Assembly: GCF_004348895.1 (NCBI RefSeq)
Contig: NZ_RRZK01000008.1
Span: 124,001 to 188,000, forward strand
Direction: 5' to 3'
Length of the DNA stretch: 64,000 nt
From: Pseudomonas vancouverensis
GTDB lineage: Bacteria; Pseudomonadota; Gammaproteobacteria; Pseudomonadales; Pseudomonadaceae
The translations under genes were made by a program, and so were the position numbers. Below are positions 53,481 to 63,269 of this stretch, piece after piece. The first letter of the stretch is position 1. Each line of letters starts with the position of its first letter. The notes under the pieces were generated by a model that was given only the letters and a program-made list of their open reading frames with translations, ran no database searches and was not told the origin of the DNA.

Positions 53481-54011
53481 ATGAATCGCCAGCGCTCAAG
53501 GTTGCGCCACTGTTTTTGGTTGTTGTGGTTGCTTGGCTGCCCGGCGTTTGCCAGTTGGCAGGACTCGTTGCCGGGGGCGCAATTGATCGGCAGCGGCGAG
53601 TTCCGCAAGTTTGGTTTCGATGTCTACAGCGCGCGGCTGTGGAGTCCGTCGCGGCCGATGGTGGGGGATCAGCCGTTCGCCCTCGAGCTGATTTATCAGC
53701 GTTCGATTTCCCGGGAGGACCTGGTACAGGCCAGCGTCAAGGAGATCAAGCGCCTGGCCGGCCCTTCCGTCAGCGCTGAGCAACTGGCGGCGTGGCAGGC
53801 GCAGATGCAGGAATCGTTTGTCGATGTGCAGGCCGGCACACGACTGACCGGCGTGTACCTGCCGGGGCAGGGGGCGCGTTTTTTCCTCGGCCAACAGTTG
53901 CTGCGCGAGGTCGATGACCTGCAATTCGCCCAGGCATTTTTCGCCATCTGGCTGGATCCGCGGACCAAGGATCCCGAGTTGCGCGCGCAGCTGCTCGGCA
54001 CCGTGCCCTGA
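53481..54011 (+). CDS. Chalcone isomerase-like exported protein
   Basis: A protein of 176 residues with a signal peptide (RHCFWLLWLLGCPAFA). The body matches the bacterial chalcone-isomerase-like family: GSGEFRKFGFDVYSARLW, LELIYQRSISREDLVQASVKEI and GVYLPGQGARFFLGQQLL. Bacterial members bind fatty-acid-like ligands and lack the plant enzyme's active site, so the name reflects the fold only. ATG 53481 follows ACGGGGA. Confidence 0.8.
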   Translation: MNRQRSRLRHCFWLLWLLGCPAFASWQDSLPGAQLIGSGEFRKFGFDVYSARLWSPSRPMVGDQPFALELIYQRSISREDLVQASVKEIKRLAGPSVSAEQLAAWQAQMQESFVDVQAGTRLTGVYLPGQGARFFLGQQLLREVDDLQFAQAFFAIWLDPRTKDPELRAQLLGTVP

Positions 54012-54056
54012 AGTTTGCGATGATCAGCGAGCAACCCTGCGCCTAGTCACCTGCTG

Positions 54057-55391
54057 ATGGATCATCGTGTGAAATTCAGTCACCTGCCGAAAACTGCAAC
54101 TGCGCCGTTTTGCCCACCGGAAGTGGCCGGGACGGTAGTTGTCGATGCCCGCGCGTCTTTTTTCAAGCGCGCCTTGCGCTTTGCGGGGCCCGGTTTGTTG
54201 GTGTCCATCGGCTACATGGACCCGGGCAACTGGGCCACCGCCATCGAGGCGGGCTCTCGGTTTGGCTACAGCCTGTTGTTTGTCGTGCTGCTCGCCAGTC
54301 TGGCCGGGATGGCGGTGCAGTGCCTGTGCTCGCGCTTGGGCATTGCCACCGGACGTGACCTGGCGCAGCTATCCCGCGAACGCTACAGCACCGGCACTGC
54401 GCGAACCCAGTGGTTCCTTGCGGAAATCTCGATCATCGCCACCGACCTTGCCGAGGTGCTGGGTTGTGCCGTGGCGTTCCATCTGCTGCTGGGTTGCTCA
54501 CTGACAGTCGGCATCGCCCTGACGGCATTCGACACGCTCTTGGTGCTGGCTTTGCAGAACCGCGGCTTTCGCCGGCTCGAGGCGATCATGCTGGTGCTGG
54601 TGGCGACCATCGGTGTGTGTTTCTTCGTTGAGTTAGTGCTGATCAAACCTTACTGGCCGGAGGTGGCCCAAGGTTTCAAACCCTCGTTGTCCGCCATCAG
54701 CGATGCCGCGCCCTTGTACCTGGCCATCGGCATTCTCGGGGCAACGGTGATGCCGCATAACCTGTACCTGCACACTTCCATCGTGCAAACGCGCCTGATC
54801 GGCCAGGACCTGGCGAGCAAACAGGACGCGGTCAGACTGGCGCGCATCGACACCATTGGTTCTTTGGCCCTGGCGTTGCTGGTCAACGCGGCGATCCTGA
54901 TTCTCGCGGCAGCCGCGTTCCACAAAACCGGGCATAGCGATGTCGTCGACATACAGGACGCCTATCACCTGCTCGACCCATTGGTAGGCGGGGCGCTGGC
55001 CAGCGTGTTGTTTGGCGTTGCCTTGCTGGCTTCCGGGCAGAGTTCGACCTTCACCGGCACCATCGCCGGGCAAGTGATCATGGAAGGCTTTTTGAACCTG
55101 CGCATTCCCTGCTGGCAACGCCGTCTGATCACCCGCGGACTGGCGCTGATCCCGGCCTTCATTGGGGTGTGGTTGATGGGCGATGAGGCCATCGGCAAAT
55201 TGCTGGTGTTGAGTCAGGTGGTGTTGAGTTTGCAATTGCCTTTTGCGTTGTACCCGTTGATTCGCATGACCAACGATGCGCGGTTGATGGGACCCTTTGT
55301 CAATCGGCTGCCGACGCGGGTGTTGGTGTGGGGATTGTTTGTGCTGATCAGCGGGGCGAACAGCTGGTTGATACTGCAGCTTTTTGGCTGA
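54057..55391 (+). CDS. mntH: Nramp family divalent metal transporter (MntH)
   Basis: A proton-coupled Mn(II)/Fe(II) importer of 444 residues with about 11 membrane helices. The first helix has the GYMDPGNWATAIEAG metal site (DPGN), and the sixth helix has ATVMPHNLYLHTS (MPH motif), both hallmarks. AGSS-type intracellular motif ASGQSSTFTGTIAGQ is also present. The start is uncertain (ATG 54057 or GTG 54069; no clear ribosome site). It may supply Mn to the cell, of interest because of the oxidase block at the window start. Confidence 0.92.
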   Translation: MDHRVKFSHLPKTATAPFCPPEVAGTVVVDARASFFKRALRFAGPGLLVSIGYMDPGNWATAIEAGSRFGYSLLFVVLLASLAGMAVQCLCSRLGIATGRDLAQLSRERYSTGTARTQWFLAEISIIATDLAEVLGCAVAFHLLLGCSLTVGIALTAFDTLLVLALQNRGFRRLEAIMLVLVATIGVCFFVELVLIKPYWPEVAQGFKPSLSAISDAAPLYLAIGILGATVMPHNLYLHTSIVQTRLIGQDLASKQDAVRLARIDTIGSLALALLVNAAILILAAAAFHKTGHSDVVDIQDAYHLLDPLVGGALASVLFGVALLASGQSSTFTGTIAGQVIMEGFLNLRIPCWQRRLITRGLALIPAFIGVWLMGDEAIGKLLVLSQVVLSLQLPFALYPLIRMTNDARLMGPFVNRLPTRVLVWGLFVLISGANSWLILQLFG

Positions 55392-55433
55392 CTGGACTGG
55401 GCTCATTGCGGTCTGCCGGATAAAACCCCAGGC

Positions 55434-55475
55434 AAAAAAGAACCCGGTGCGACTTGTATCGCACCGGGTGTTTTT
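55434..55475. terminator. Bidirectional terminator between mntH and atoB
   Basis: ACCCGGTGCGA-CTTGTA-TCGCACCGGGT is a perfect 11-bp stem with AAAAAAG on the left and GTTTTT on the right. It ends both convergent transcripts. Confidence 0.9.
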
Positions 55476-55526
55476 CCAGCCGGCCAGCGGATCTTCGTGG
55501 GTCCCCGCCGCCGTCTGTTGAACACT

Positions 55527-56708
55527 TTATGCCCGCTCAAGCGCCAGGGCCACGCCTTGACCGCCGCCGATGCACAAGGTGGCGAGGCCTTTTTTGGCGT
55601 CACGCTTGAGCATTTCGTGGAGCAGGGTGACCAGCACGCGGCAACCCGAGGCACCGATCGGGTGACCGAGGGCGATGGCGCCGCCGTTGACGTTGACCTT
55701 GTTCAAGTCCCATTCCAGGTCCTTGGCCACCGCCAGCGATTGTGCAGCAAAGGCTTCGTTGGCTTCGATCAGGTCCAGTTGGTCGATGGACCAGCCAGCC
55801 TTGTCCAGGCAGCGACGAGTCGCCGACACCGGGCCGATGCCCATGATGGCCGGGTCGACACCGGCGTTGGCGTACGCGGCGATTTTCGCCAGAACCGGCA
55901 AGCCGAGGGCCTTGGCTTTTGCCGCGCTCATCAGGATCACGGCAGCAGCGCCGTCGTTCAGCGACGAGGCGTTACCGGCGGTCACCGAGCCGTCTTTCTT
56001 GAAAGCAGGCTTGAGCTTGGCCAGGGCTTCGGCCGTGGTGCCGGCCCGTGGTTGCTCGTCGGTGGCGAAGGACAGCGGATCGCCCTTGCGCTGCGGAATC
56101 AGGATCGGGGTGATTTCATCGACGAATCGTCCGGCTTCGATGGCAGCGACGGCCTTCTGCTGCGAGGCGGCGGCGAAGGCATCCTGCTGCTCGCGGCTGA
56201 TGTCGTATTTTTCCACCAGGTTTTCGGCGGTGATGCCCATGTGGTAATCGTTGAAGGCATCCCACAGGCCGTCACTGATCATGGTGTCGACGATTTGCGC
56301 GTGACCCATGCGCAGGCCGGTGCGCGCACCGGGCATGACGTAGTTGGCCAGGCTCATGTTTTCCTGGCCACCGGCGATGATCACCTCGGCATCGCCGCAG
56401 CGAATCGCCTGGGCGCCCAGGTGCAGGGCCTTGAGGCCCGAGCCGCAGACCTTGTTCAGGGTCATGGCCGGTACGGCGAAGGGCAGGCCGGCCTTGATCG
56501 AGGCCTGGCGTGCAGGGTTCTGCCCGGCACCGGCAGTCAGTACCTGGCCCATGATCACTTCATCGACTTCAGCCGGGTTCAGGCCGGTTTGTGCCAGCAA
56601 CTGACGGATCACCGCCGCGCCGAGGTCAACGGCAGAAACATTGGCCAGGGCGCCCTGGAAACTGCCGATCGCGGTACGCGTGGCGGCAACAATGACAACT
56701 TCTTGCAT
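55527..56708 (-). CDS. atoB: Acetyl-CoA acetyltransferase
   Basis: A thiolase of 393 residues. It shows [15 protein letters not shown] at the N terminus, the nucleophile Cys in [14 protein letters not shown] (about residue 88), [19 protein letters not shown] with the catalytic His, and [13 protein letters not shown] with the second Cys. ATG 56708 has GAGGAA upstream. It cleaves acetoacetyl-CoA to two acetyl-CoA. It is the last gene of the scoAB-atoB set. Confidence 0.92.
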   Translation of the reverse strand: MQEVVIVAATRTAIGSFQGALANVSAVDLGAAVIRQLLAQTGLNPAEVDEVIMGQVLTAGAGQNPARQASIKAGLPFAVPAMTLNKVCGSGLKALHLGAQAIRCGDAEVIIAGGQENMSLANYVMPGARTGLRMGHAQIVDTMISDGLWDAFNDYHMGITAENLVEKYDISREQQDAFAAASQQKAVAAIEAGRFVDEITPILIPQRKGDPLSFATDEQPRAGTTAEALAKLKPAFKKDGSVTAGNASSLNDGAAAVILMSAAKAKALGLPVLAKIAAYANAGVDPAIMGIGPVSATRRCLDKAGWSIDQLDLIEANEAFAAQSLAVAKDLEWDLNKVNVNGGAIALGHPIGASGCRVLVTLLHEMLKRDAKKGLATLCIGGGQGVALALERA

Positions 56709-56719
56709 GGACTGATTCC

Positions 56720-57385
56720 TCACTGGGCAGCGAACTGCATTTCCGGCACGTGATCCGGGACGATCAGTTTACCAGCGGTTTTTGCGACGATTTCCTCGAC
56801 GCTTACGCCAGGTGCGCGTTCCTTGAGGACAAAAGCGCCATTTTCGATTTCCAGGTAGGCCAGGTCGGTCAGCACGCGCTTGATGCAACCGGCACCGGTC
56901 AGCGGCAGGCTGCACTGGCTCAGCAGCTTGGACTCACCGTCCTTGGACGCGTGGGTCATGATCACGATGATGTTGTCGGCACCGGCCACCAGGTCCATCG
57001 CGCCGCCCATGCCCTTGACCAGTTTGCCGGGGATCATCCACGAGGCAATGTTGCCCTGCACGTCCACTTCGAAGGCGCCCAGCACGGTCAGATCGACGTG
57101 ACCGCCGCGGATCATGGCGAAGGATTCGGCCGAGGAGAAAATCGACGCGCCGATACGCGCAGTTACCGTTTGCTTGCCGGCGTTGATCATGTCGGCATCG
57201 ATGGTTTCTTCAGTCGGGAACGGACCCATGCCGAGCAGACCGTTTTCCGACTGCAGCATGACTTCCATGCCTTCGGGAATATAGTTGGCGACCAGGGTCG
57301 GAATGCCGATGCCCAGGTTGACGTAGAAGCCGTCCTGCATTTCGCGGGCGACGCGTTGAGCCATTTGTTCGCGGGAAAGTGCCAT
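56720..57385 (-). CDS. scoB: 3-oxoacid CoA-transferase subunit B
   Basis: A CoA-transferase beta subunit of 221 residues: [17 protein letters not shown], then the catalytic Glu in SENGLLGMG, and [23 protein letters not shown]. With subunit A it moves CoA from succinyl-CoA (or acetyl-CoA) to acetoacetate. It lies 11 bases before atoB and 36 bases after scoA. Confidence 0.92.
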   Translation of the reverse strand: MALSREQMAQRVAREMQDGFYVNLGIGIPTLVANYIPEGMEVMLQSENGLLGMGPFPTEETIDADMINAGKQTVTARIGASIFSSAESFAMIRGGHVDLTVLGAFEVDVQGNIASWMIPGKLVKGMGGAMDLVAGADNIIVIMTHASKDGESKLLSQCSLPLTGAGCIKRVLTDLAYLEIENGAFVLKERAPGVSVEEIVAKTAGKLIVPDHVPEMQFAAQ

Positions 57386-57421
57386 TGTTGTTATTCCTTC
57401 ATTCGGTCCGGGGGCAGGGGA

Positions 57422-58120
57422 TCACTTACGCACGGTGCGCTGTTCGATGCGCTTCTCGAACGTGCCGCAGATGATCCGGTCGACGTAGATGCCAGGGGTG
57501 TGGATCTGTGCCGGGTCCAGCTCGCCGGGTTCGACGATTTCTTCGACTTCGACCACGGTGATCTTGCCGGCGGTGGCGGCCAGCGGGTTGAAGTTCTGGG
57601 CGGTATGACGGTAGATGACGTTACCGAAATGGTCGGCTTTCCAGCCTTTGACGATGGCGAAGTCGCCGGTGATGGACTCTTCCATCAGGTACTTGCGGCC
57701 ATGGAATTCACGCACTTCCTTGCCTTCGGCGACGGGGGTGCCAACACCGGTGGCGGTGAAGAAAGCCGGGATGCCGGCGCCGCCTGCGCGCATTTTTTCG
57801 GCGAGGGTGCCTTGCGGGGTCAGAATGACCTCGATTTCGCCTTTGAGCAGTTGTTCTTCGAACAGCTTGTTTTCACCGACGTAGGAGGCCACGACCTTGC
57901 TGATCTGGCGATCGGTGAGCAGCACGCCGAGGCCGAAACCGTCGACGCCGCAGTTGTTGGAAACCACGGTGAGATCACGGGTGCCCTTGCGCTTGATCTC
58001 GGCGATCAGGTTTTCCGGGATGCCACACAGGCCGAAGCCACCGGCGATCACGGTCATGCCGTCTTCAAGACCTGCCAGCGCTTCCTCGTAGGAATTCACG
58101 CGCTTGTCGAAACCTGCCAT
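57422..58120 (-). CDS. scoA: 3-oxoacid CoA-transferase subunit A
   Basis: A CoA-transferase alpha subunit of 232 residues. [19 protein letters not shown] is the N-terminal signature, [18 protein letters not shown] follows, and [19 protein letters not shown] is the oxyanion region. AGAGG lies 5 bases before ATG 58120. It is the first gene of the set and lies divergent from the LysR gene, which is the likely regulator. Confidence 0.92.
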   Translation of the reverse strand: MAGFDKRVNSYEEALAGLEDGMTVIAGGFGLCGIPENLIAEIKRKGTRDLTVVSNNCGVDGFGLGVLLTDRQISKVVASYVGENKLFEEQLLKGEIEVILTPQGTLAEKMRAGGAGIPAFFTATGVGTPVAEGKEVREFHGRKYLMEESITGDFAIVKGWKADHFGNVIYRHTAQNFNPLAATAGKITVVEVEEIVEPGELDPAQIHTPGIYVDRIICGTFEKRIEQRTVRK

Positions 58121-58294
58121 ATGCACCTCTTTTATTCTTTGTGGGCGGCTGGCTAGCCGAATGGGGTTGAGTGTCGCGCTGGTTTATTCATTTGTTAAGT
58201 TGATTTTTAAGGTTGATTGATAGATAAAACTCAACAAACCACAGTCTTTAACTTGCAGCTTAAAGCTAGCAGCCTACAACTTGAGCGAAGCGAG

Positions 58295-59197
58295 ATGACC
58301 GTCAAACAGATCCGTGCCTTCCTCGCCGTCGCGCAAAGCCTGAGCTTCGCCGTGGCCTGCGAGCGTCTGCACCTGTCGCAATCGGCCCTGAGCCTGACCA
58401 TCAAGGCGCTGGAAGAGGGCCTGGGTGGGCGCCTGTTCACCCGCAACACACGTAACGTGGCGCTGACCGCTGAAGGTGAATCCCTGCTGCCACTGGCTCG
58501 CCGGCTGATTGCCGACTGGGACAACGCCGAGGATGAAATGCGCCAGCGTTTCACCCTGCAGCGCGGCCGGGTGACCCTGGCGGCCATGCCGTCGTTTGCC
58601 GGTAACCTGCTGCCGCCGATCCTCAAGACCTTCCGCGCCCGCTACCCGAAAGTCAACGTCACGGTCAACGACGTGATCAACGAGCATGTGCTGGAAATGG
58701 TCCGCGACCGCCAGGTGGAACTGGGCGTGGCCTTCGAGCCGACCCAGAGTTCGTCACTGCATTTCACGCCCCTGTACGTCGACCGTTTCGTCGCGGTGGT
58801 GCCGCTGGATTCGCCCTTGGCCGAGCTTGATGACATCGACTGGCTGACCTTGCTCAAGGAGCCGTTCATTACCTTGCAGCGCCCGTCGACGGTGCGGGTG
58901 ATGCTCGAAGAACACTTGCAGGCCCGAGGCATGAAGCTGCCGGTGGAGTTCGAGAGTCATCAACTGGCGACGGTCGGGCGCATGGTCGCCAGCGGGCTGG
59001 GGGTGAGCGCGGTGCCGGCGCTGTGTGCCGGGCAGATGCGCGAGCTGGGCGCGCAGTGCATCACCTTGCGCGACCCGGTGGTGGAACGGGCGCTCGGCGT
59101 GCTGACCTTGCCGGGGGGCGAGCTGTCGGCGGCCGCGCAGGCGTTGTTTGATGTGTTGAAAGAAGAGAACTTCGGCGAACAACTGTCCATGGCCTGA
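58295..59197 (+). CDS. LysR-type regulator of the scoAB-atoB set
   Basis: A regulator of 300 residues. The N-terminal helix-turn-helix is KQIRAFLAVAQSLSFAVACERLHLSQSALSLTIKALE without change, and the effector domain opens RVTLAAMPSFAGNLLPPIL. ATG 58295 follows AAGCGAG. It is divergent from scoA with a gap of 174 bases, typical of a LysR controlling its neighbour. The inducer is probably a ketone body or an acyl-CoA precursor (inference). Confidence 0.88.
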   Translation: MTVKQIRAFLAVAQSLSFAVACERLHLSQSALSLTIKALEEGLGGRLFTRNTRNVALTAEGESLLPLARRLIADWDNAEDEMRQRFTLQRGRVTLAAMPSFAGNLLPPILKTFRARYPKVNVTVNDVINEHVLEMVRDRQVELGVAFEPTQSSSLHFTPLYVDRFVAVVPLDSPLAELDDIDWLTLLKEPFITLQRPSTVRVMLEEHLQARGMKLPVEFESHQLATVGRMVASGLGVSAVPALCAGQMRELGAQCITLRDPVVERALGVLTLPGGELSAAAQALFDVLKEENFGEQLSMA

Positions 59198-59220
59198 ACA
59201 CGGGGCCCTGTAGAGAGGTC

Positions 59221-59325
59221 CTTGTGGGAGCGAGCTTGCTCGCGATGGTCGTTAACGATGGCGCGGGATACCTGAATTTACGCTGCGCCCTCACGTCCAT
59301 CGCGAGCAAGCTCGCTCCTACAGGG
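59221..59325. repeat. REP inverted pair (REPIN-like)
   Basis: GGGAGCGAGCTTGCTCGCGA and TCGCGAGCAAGCTCGCTCCT face each other about 48 bases apart, between the LysR and sirtuin genes, which converge. Confidence 0.8.
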
Positions 59326-59336
59326 GGTTGGGTTGC

Positions 59337-60176
59337 TCAGGGCGAGAGGCGTTGAGCCAGTTGCGGCAACAGCGCTTCGCAGGACGCTTCAATCTTCAGA
59401 TCAAGCAGCTCATCCGCCCGGGTCTTGCCGATATTGATCGCGATCAGCGGCTTGCCCTGATCCACCACCACCCGGCACAGGCGAAACGCCGAATAGGCCA
59501 TCAGCGAAGAACCGACCACCAGCAATCCCGCCGCCTGTTCAACCGCCGCCATCGCCTTGACCGCCGTGGCCTGTGCGACGTTTTCGCCGAAAAACACCAC
59601 GTCGGGTTTCATCCGCTCACCGGCACAAAACGGGCAATGGGGCACCTGAAAGCGCGCTTCGAACGCCGGGTCGAGCAGGGTATCGCCGTCCGGTGCCTGC
59701 ACCGCATCGACACCGGCCAGATAAGGGTTTTGCGCTTCCATCAAGCGCTGGATCCCATCGCGTTCGCTGGGCTGGCCACAATCCAGGCACAACACGCGAT
59801 GCAGGCTGCCATGCAGTTCGATGACGTCATGGCTGCCGGCCTGGTCGTGCAGGGTATCGACGTTCTGCGTGATCAGCGCGCTGATTTGCCCTGCGCGTTG
59901 TAATTGCGCCAGGCTTTCATGGGCCACATTCGGCTGCGCCTGGCGCACCCGTGGCCAGCCGAGCATTGCCCGCGCCCAATAACGGCGGCGGGATTCCGGG
60001 GCGGCGAGAAATTCCTGATACATCATCGGCTGCCGGCCTCGGCGTACGCCCTGATTGTCGCGATAGTCCGGGATGCCTGAGGGCGTGCTGATACCGGCAC
60101 CGGTCAACACGGCAAACGGTGCATCGGCCATCAGCGCCTGGAGACGGTCGAGCTGTTCATCAAAGAAGTTCAACAC
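59337..60176 (-). CDS. Sirtuin (NAD-dependent protein deacylase)
   Basis: A sirtuin of about 279 residues. GAGISTPSGIPDYRD binds NAD, TQNVDTLHDQAG and ELHGS carry the catalytic His, and zinc is held by CLDCG and CPFC pairs. VFFGENV and GSSLMAYSAFRL complete the site. The start is uncertain: GTG 60176 (with AAGGGG 11 bases upstream) fits best, because the longer reading starts inside a REP repeat; ATG 60131 is possible too. It removes acyl groups from lysine, releasing nicotinamide. Confidence 0.87.
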   Translation of the reverse strand: MLNFFDEQLDRLQALMADAPFAVLTGAGISTPSGIPDYRDNQGVRRGRQPMMYQEFLAAPESRRRYWARAMLGWPRVRQAQPNVAHESLAQLQRAGQISALITQNVDTLHDQAGSHDVIELHGSLHRVLCLDCGQPSERDGIQRLMEAQNPYLAGVDAVQAPDGDTLLDPAFEARFQVPHCPFCAGERMKPDVVFFGENVAQATAVKAMAAVEQAAGLLVVGSSLMAYSAFRLCRVVVDQGKPLIAINIGKTRADELLDLKIEASCEALLPQLAQRLSP

Positions 60177-60189
60177 TCGGCGAAACCCC

Positions 60190-60276
60190 TTGCAGGAGCG
60201 AGCTTGCTCGCGGTGGTGGGTCAGGTAGACCAATGTATCTGATACACCCTCGCGAGCAAGCTCGCCCCCACAAGGG
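60190..60276. repeat. REP inverted pair upstream of the sirtuin
   Basis: CAGGAGCGAGCTTGCTCGCG and CGCGAGCAAGCTCGCCCCCA face each other about 30 bases apart between the methyltransferase and sirtuin genes, both on the minus strand. Confidence 0.78.
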
Positions 60277-60288
60277 AAGTGGGCGGGA

Positions 60289-61335
60289 TTACTTGCGCGC
60301 CTCCAGGATCAGGTTGAACGGCGTTTCCGTGGCCCGGCGGAAATGGCTGAAACCGGCTTCGCTGAACACCTTGCGCAGGCGCGCTTCACCGGCCTGGGCA
60401 CCGAGGCCGAGGCCGACTTCCTGGGACAGCGAATTGGGCGTGCAGATGAAGGTCGAGGCCGCGTAGAACAGCCTGCCCACCGGATTGACGTTGTCGTCGA
60501 GCGCGTCGTTGGCGTAAGGCTCGACCAGCAGCACGGTGCCATCGGGTTTCAGCGACTCATAGGCGTGTCTGGCTGCGCCCACCGGGTCGCCCATGTCGTG
60601 CAGGCAGTCGAAATAGCAGATCAGGTCGTAATCGTCGCCCGGGTAGCTTTTCGCCGTGCCCTGGAAGAATCGTGCGCGGCCCGATACACCGCCTTCTTCG
60701 GCCCGTTGGGTGGCGACGGTGACGGAGGGGGCGTGATAGTCGAAGCCGACGAAGCGCGACTCGGGAAACGCCTGGGCCATGATCACTGTCGAGGCGCCGT
60801 GGCCGCAGCCGATGTCGGCGACTTTGGCGCCGGCTTCCAGTTTCGCCACCACGCCATCCAGTGCCGGCAGCCATTCGGCGATCAGGTGCGCCTTGTAGCC
60901 TGGCCGGAAGAAACGTTCGGTACCGCTGAACATGCACGGATGGTGATCGCCCCAGGGCAGGGCGCCGTTGCCGCGCATGGCCTTGACCAGTTTGTCCTTG
61001 TCGTGGAAAAACGACGCCACCACGCCGATGCCGCCGGCAATGTAGACCGGCGAGTCTTCGATACCCAGGGCCATGGCCTGTTCCGGCGGCAGGCAGAACT
61101 GGCCATCGCGGTGTTCCATGTAGCCAGAGGCGGCGTGGGCGCTGAGCCATTCGCGCAGCAGGCGGGTGTTGCAGCCGGTTTTTTCGGCGAGGGTTTCGGG
61201 GGTTGTGGGTTGGCTGTCGGCCATTGCCCGGTACAGGCCGAGCTCTTCACCGAGAATGACGTTGGCGAGCATCGCTGCGCCGCCCATGTCGTTGACCAGT
61301 TTGCCCATGAAGTCATTGAGTTTGGCCTCGTCCAT
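60289..61335 (-). CDS. SAM-dependent methyltransferase with N-terminal helical domain
   Basis: A protein of 348 residues. The first about 100 residues look like a winged-helix dimerisation domain (TPETLAEKTGCNTRLLREWLSA). The Rossmann methyltransferase core follows: VADIGCGHGASTVIMAQAF (motif I), RFVGFDYHAPSV (motif II) and DLICYFDCLHDMGDPVGAAR (motif IV). The layout resembles Rv2258c-like enzymes. ATG 61335 has AGGAG 8 bases upstream. The methyl acceptor is unknown. Confidence 0.82.
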   Translation of the reverse strand: MDEAKLNDFMGKLVNDMGGAAMLANVILGEELGLYRAMADSQPTTPETLAEKTGCNTRLLREWLSAHAASGYMEHRDGQFCLPPEQAMALGIEDSPVYIAGGIGVVASFFHDKDKLVKAMRGNGALPWGDHHPCMFSGTERFFRPGYKAHLIAEWLPALDGVVAKLEAGAKVADIGCGHGASTVIMAQAFPESRFVGFDYHAPSVTVATQRAEEGGVSGRARFFQGTAKSYPGDDYDLICYFDCLHDMGDPVGAARHAYESLKPDGTVLLVEPYANDALDDNVNPVGRLFYAASTFICTPNSLSQEVGLGLGAQAGEARLRKVFSEAGFSHFRRATETPFNLILEARK

Positions 61336-61641
61336 CACGTGTGCTCCTGTGGCGGGATCAGGGTCCAGAGGGCATGTTTTTCGAGGCATTCGCCCCTGGG
61401 CGGTGGTCGTGGGAATGAACAGGACGCCGAGCGGGTCCTGTGTGCATTAAGTCTAGTTCGTCGATCGTGCACACGCTCCTACAAGGGATCTGTGTATCGC
61501 ACTGTATCGGGAGCCACGACGGACACACTGCCTTGAAATCCGCCATGGGGTTGAACACAGAGCCGATACACCCCGGCGCTTAACTGTGTCTCAAGGCGAG
61601 CAAGGTGCTCGCGCCTTTGAACACAGTGCGAGATCAACATC
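61336..61641. promoter_or_regulatory. Divergent region upstream of the MNIO gene
   Basis: A 306-base gap holding a 10-bp direct repeat, TTGAACACAG, at 61551-61560 and 61617-61626. Between them is an imperfect hairpin (AAGGCGAGCA at 61593-61602 against TGCTCGCGCCTT at 61606-61617). No Cys-rich or exported small peptide frame is visible. Confidence 0.45.
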
Positions 61642-62484
61642 ATGCAGACTCCCATCACCCCGGTAACCAAGGCCAGTGCCGGCCTTGGCCTGCGCCGCGG
61701 TTTGATCAAAGACCTTCAGGCCGCGCCCACGGGCGATTTCGACTTTCTCGAAGTGGCGCCGGAGAACTGGATCGGCATCGGTGGCGCCCATGGTGCGGCG
61801 CTGCGCGCCCTGGCCGAGCGCTATCCGCTGTCCTGCCACGGCTTGTCCTTGTCCCTGGGCGGACCGTCGCCCCTCGACGTCGACTTCCTGGTGGAAGTCC
61901 GGCAGTTTCTCGATCACTTCAAGGTGCCTCTGTACAGCGAGCACCTGAGCTACTGCAGCGACGACGGTCATCTTTACGACCTGCTGCCATTGCCGTTCAC
62001 CGAAGAGGCGGTGCACCACGTCGCCGCGAGAATTCGCCAGGCCCAGGACATTCTCGGCCGCCGCCTGGCGGTGGAAAACGTCTCCTATTACGCCGCACCC
62101 CGGCAAGACATGGACGAAGTGACCTTCACCAATGCCGTGTTGCGCGAAGCTGATTGCGAACTGCTGCTCGACGTCAACAACGTCTACGTCAATTCGATCA
62201 ACCACGGCTTTGATCCGCAGACCTTCCTCACCGGGATCGATGCGAATCGGGTGGTGGCCATGCACATCGCCGGGCATTTCGACGAGTCCGACAGCCTGAA
62301 AATCGACACCCACGGTGCGTCTGTCAAACCGGCAGTCTGGGCCTTGCTGGCGCAGGCCTATGCACGCTTTGGCGCACAACCGACCTTGCTAGAACGGGAT
62401 TTCAACTTCCCGGCGTTCAGCGAACTGGTGGCGGAACTGCGGACCATTCGCCGCCTGCAACAGGAGGGCATGAACCGTGGATAA
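61642..62484 (+). CDS. MNIO (DUF692) family iron oxidase, BufB/MbnB/TglH-like
   Basis: A TIM-barrel enzyme of 280 residues of the multinuclear non-haem iron oxidase family, which modifies cysteine or other residues of peptides. Metal-site segments visible: [58 protein letters not shown] and LLERDFNFP. The RBS is weak (GCGAG). It overlaps the DUF2063 gene by 8 bases. In known bufferin-type clusters a small precursor peptide gene precedes this pair; none is seen here. Confidence 0.9.
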   Translation: MQTPITPVTKASAGLGLRRGLIKDLQAAPTGDFDFLEVAPENWIGIGGAHGAALRALAERYPLSCHGLSLSLGGPSPLDVDFLVEVRQFLDHFKVPLYSEHLSYCSDDGHLYDLLPLPFTEEAVHHVAARIRQAQDILGRRLAVENVSYYAAPRQDMDEVTFTNAVLREADCELLLDVNNVYVNSINHGFDPQTFLTGIDANRVVAMHIAGHFDESDSLKIDTHGASVKPAVWALLAQAYARFGAQPTLLERDFNFPAFSELVAELRTIRRLQQEGMNRG

Positions 62485-63238
62485 CGCCAGCCTTCTGCAG
62501 CAACAAACCGCCATGGGTCAGTACCTGCGGGACCCGGACAGGAACGCGTCACCCGGCGAAATGGACCCGGCGCGGGCACAGGTTTATCGCGATCTGGTGT
62601 TTGCCAATCTATCGACCCTGTTGAGCAGCACTTTTCCGGTGTTGATCCGGATTCTTGGTCAGCAGCGCTGGCGTCTGCTGGTGCGCAGCTTTCTGCGCGA
62701 CTACCGCGCGCGCACGCCAAAATTCGGCGAGATTGCCCAGGAGTTCCTCGAGTTTCTCGCGGCTGATCCGCAGGTGTTGAGTGAGGGTGACTGGCCGCCG
62801 TTCCTGGTGGAACTGGCGCATTACGAGTGGGTGGAGATGGTACTGCAACAGTCCGATGACGAGCCGCTGGCTGTCGGCGACGCAGGGTTGTTGCTGCATC
62901 GGCCGCTGCAAGTGTCGCCGCTGGCCTGGCCATTGGCCTATGCGTGGCCGGTCCAGAAAGTCGGCCCCGATTACCAGCCGGATGCTGCGCCGTCGCAACC
63001 AACCTTGCTGCTGGTACGTCGTGGCGAGGACTGGAGCGTGAAGTTCTCCGAGCTGAGTCCGTTGGCCTGGCGACTGCTGCAACGCATTGGCGAGTACCCC
63101 GATCTGAGCGGGCTCGAGCAGTTGCACGGCCTGGCCGTCGAGGCCGGGATCGCAGCTGATACAGCCTTTCTTGAGAACGGTTTGGCGCTGTTGCAGCAGA
63201 TGCACGGGGAAGCGGTCGTGGGTCTCCGGCACGAATGA
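62477..63238 (+). CDS. DUF2063 (BufC-like) partner of the MNIO enzyme
   Basis: A protein of 253 residues of the DUF2063 family, partner of MNIO enzymes (BufC/TglI-like) and thought to present the peptide substrate. [25 protein letters not shown] and [15 protein letters not shown] are the typical blocks. The start is GTG 62477, inside the end of the MNIO gene, with GGAGG upstream. The C-terminal half carries the [18 protein letters not shown] segment typical of the recognition domain. Confidence 0.87.
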   Translation: MDNASLLQQQTAMGQYLRDPDRNASPGEMDPARAQVYRDLVFANLSTLLSSTFPVLIRILGQQRWRLLVRSFLRDYRARTPKFGEIAQEFLEFLAADPQVLSEGDWPPFLVELAHYEWVEMVLQQSDDEPLAVGDAGLLLHRPLQVSPLAWPLAYAWPVQKVGPDYQPDAAPSQPTLLLVRRGEDWSVKFSELSPLAWRLLQRIGEYPDLSGLEQLHGLAVEAGIAADTAFLENGLALLQQMHGEAVVGLRHE

Positions 63239-63269
63239 GCGTGCCGGCCATCCCAAGGCGATCAGATCC

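Noticed and set aside
54012..54056. Manganese riboswitch or MntR site before mntH
   Set aside because: The gap is only about 45 bases and has no recognisable element.
61415..61583. Bufferin-like precursor peptide before the MNIO gene
   Set aside because: The only small frames are 11-12 residues long (61415-61450 and 61545-61583) with no signal peptide and at most one Cys.
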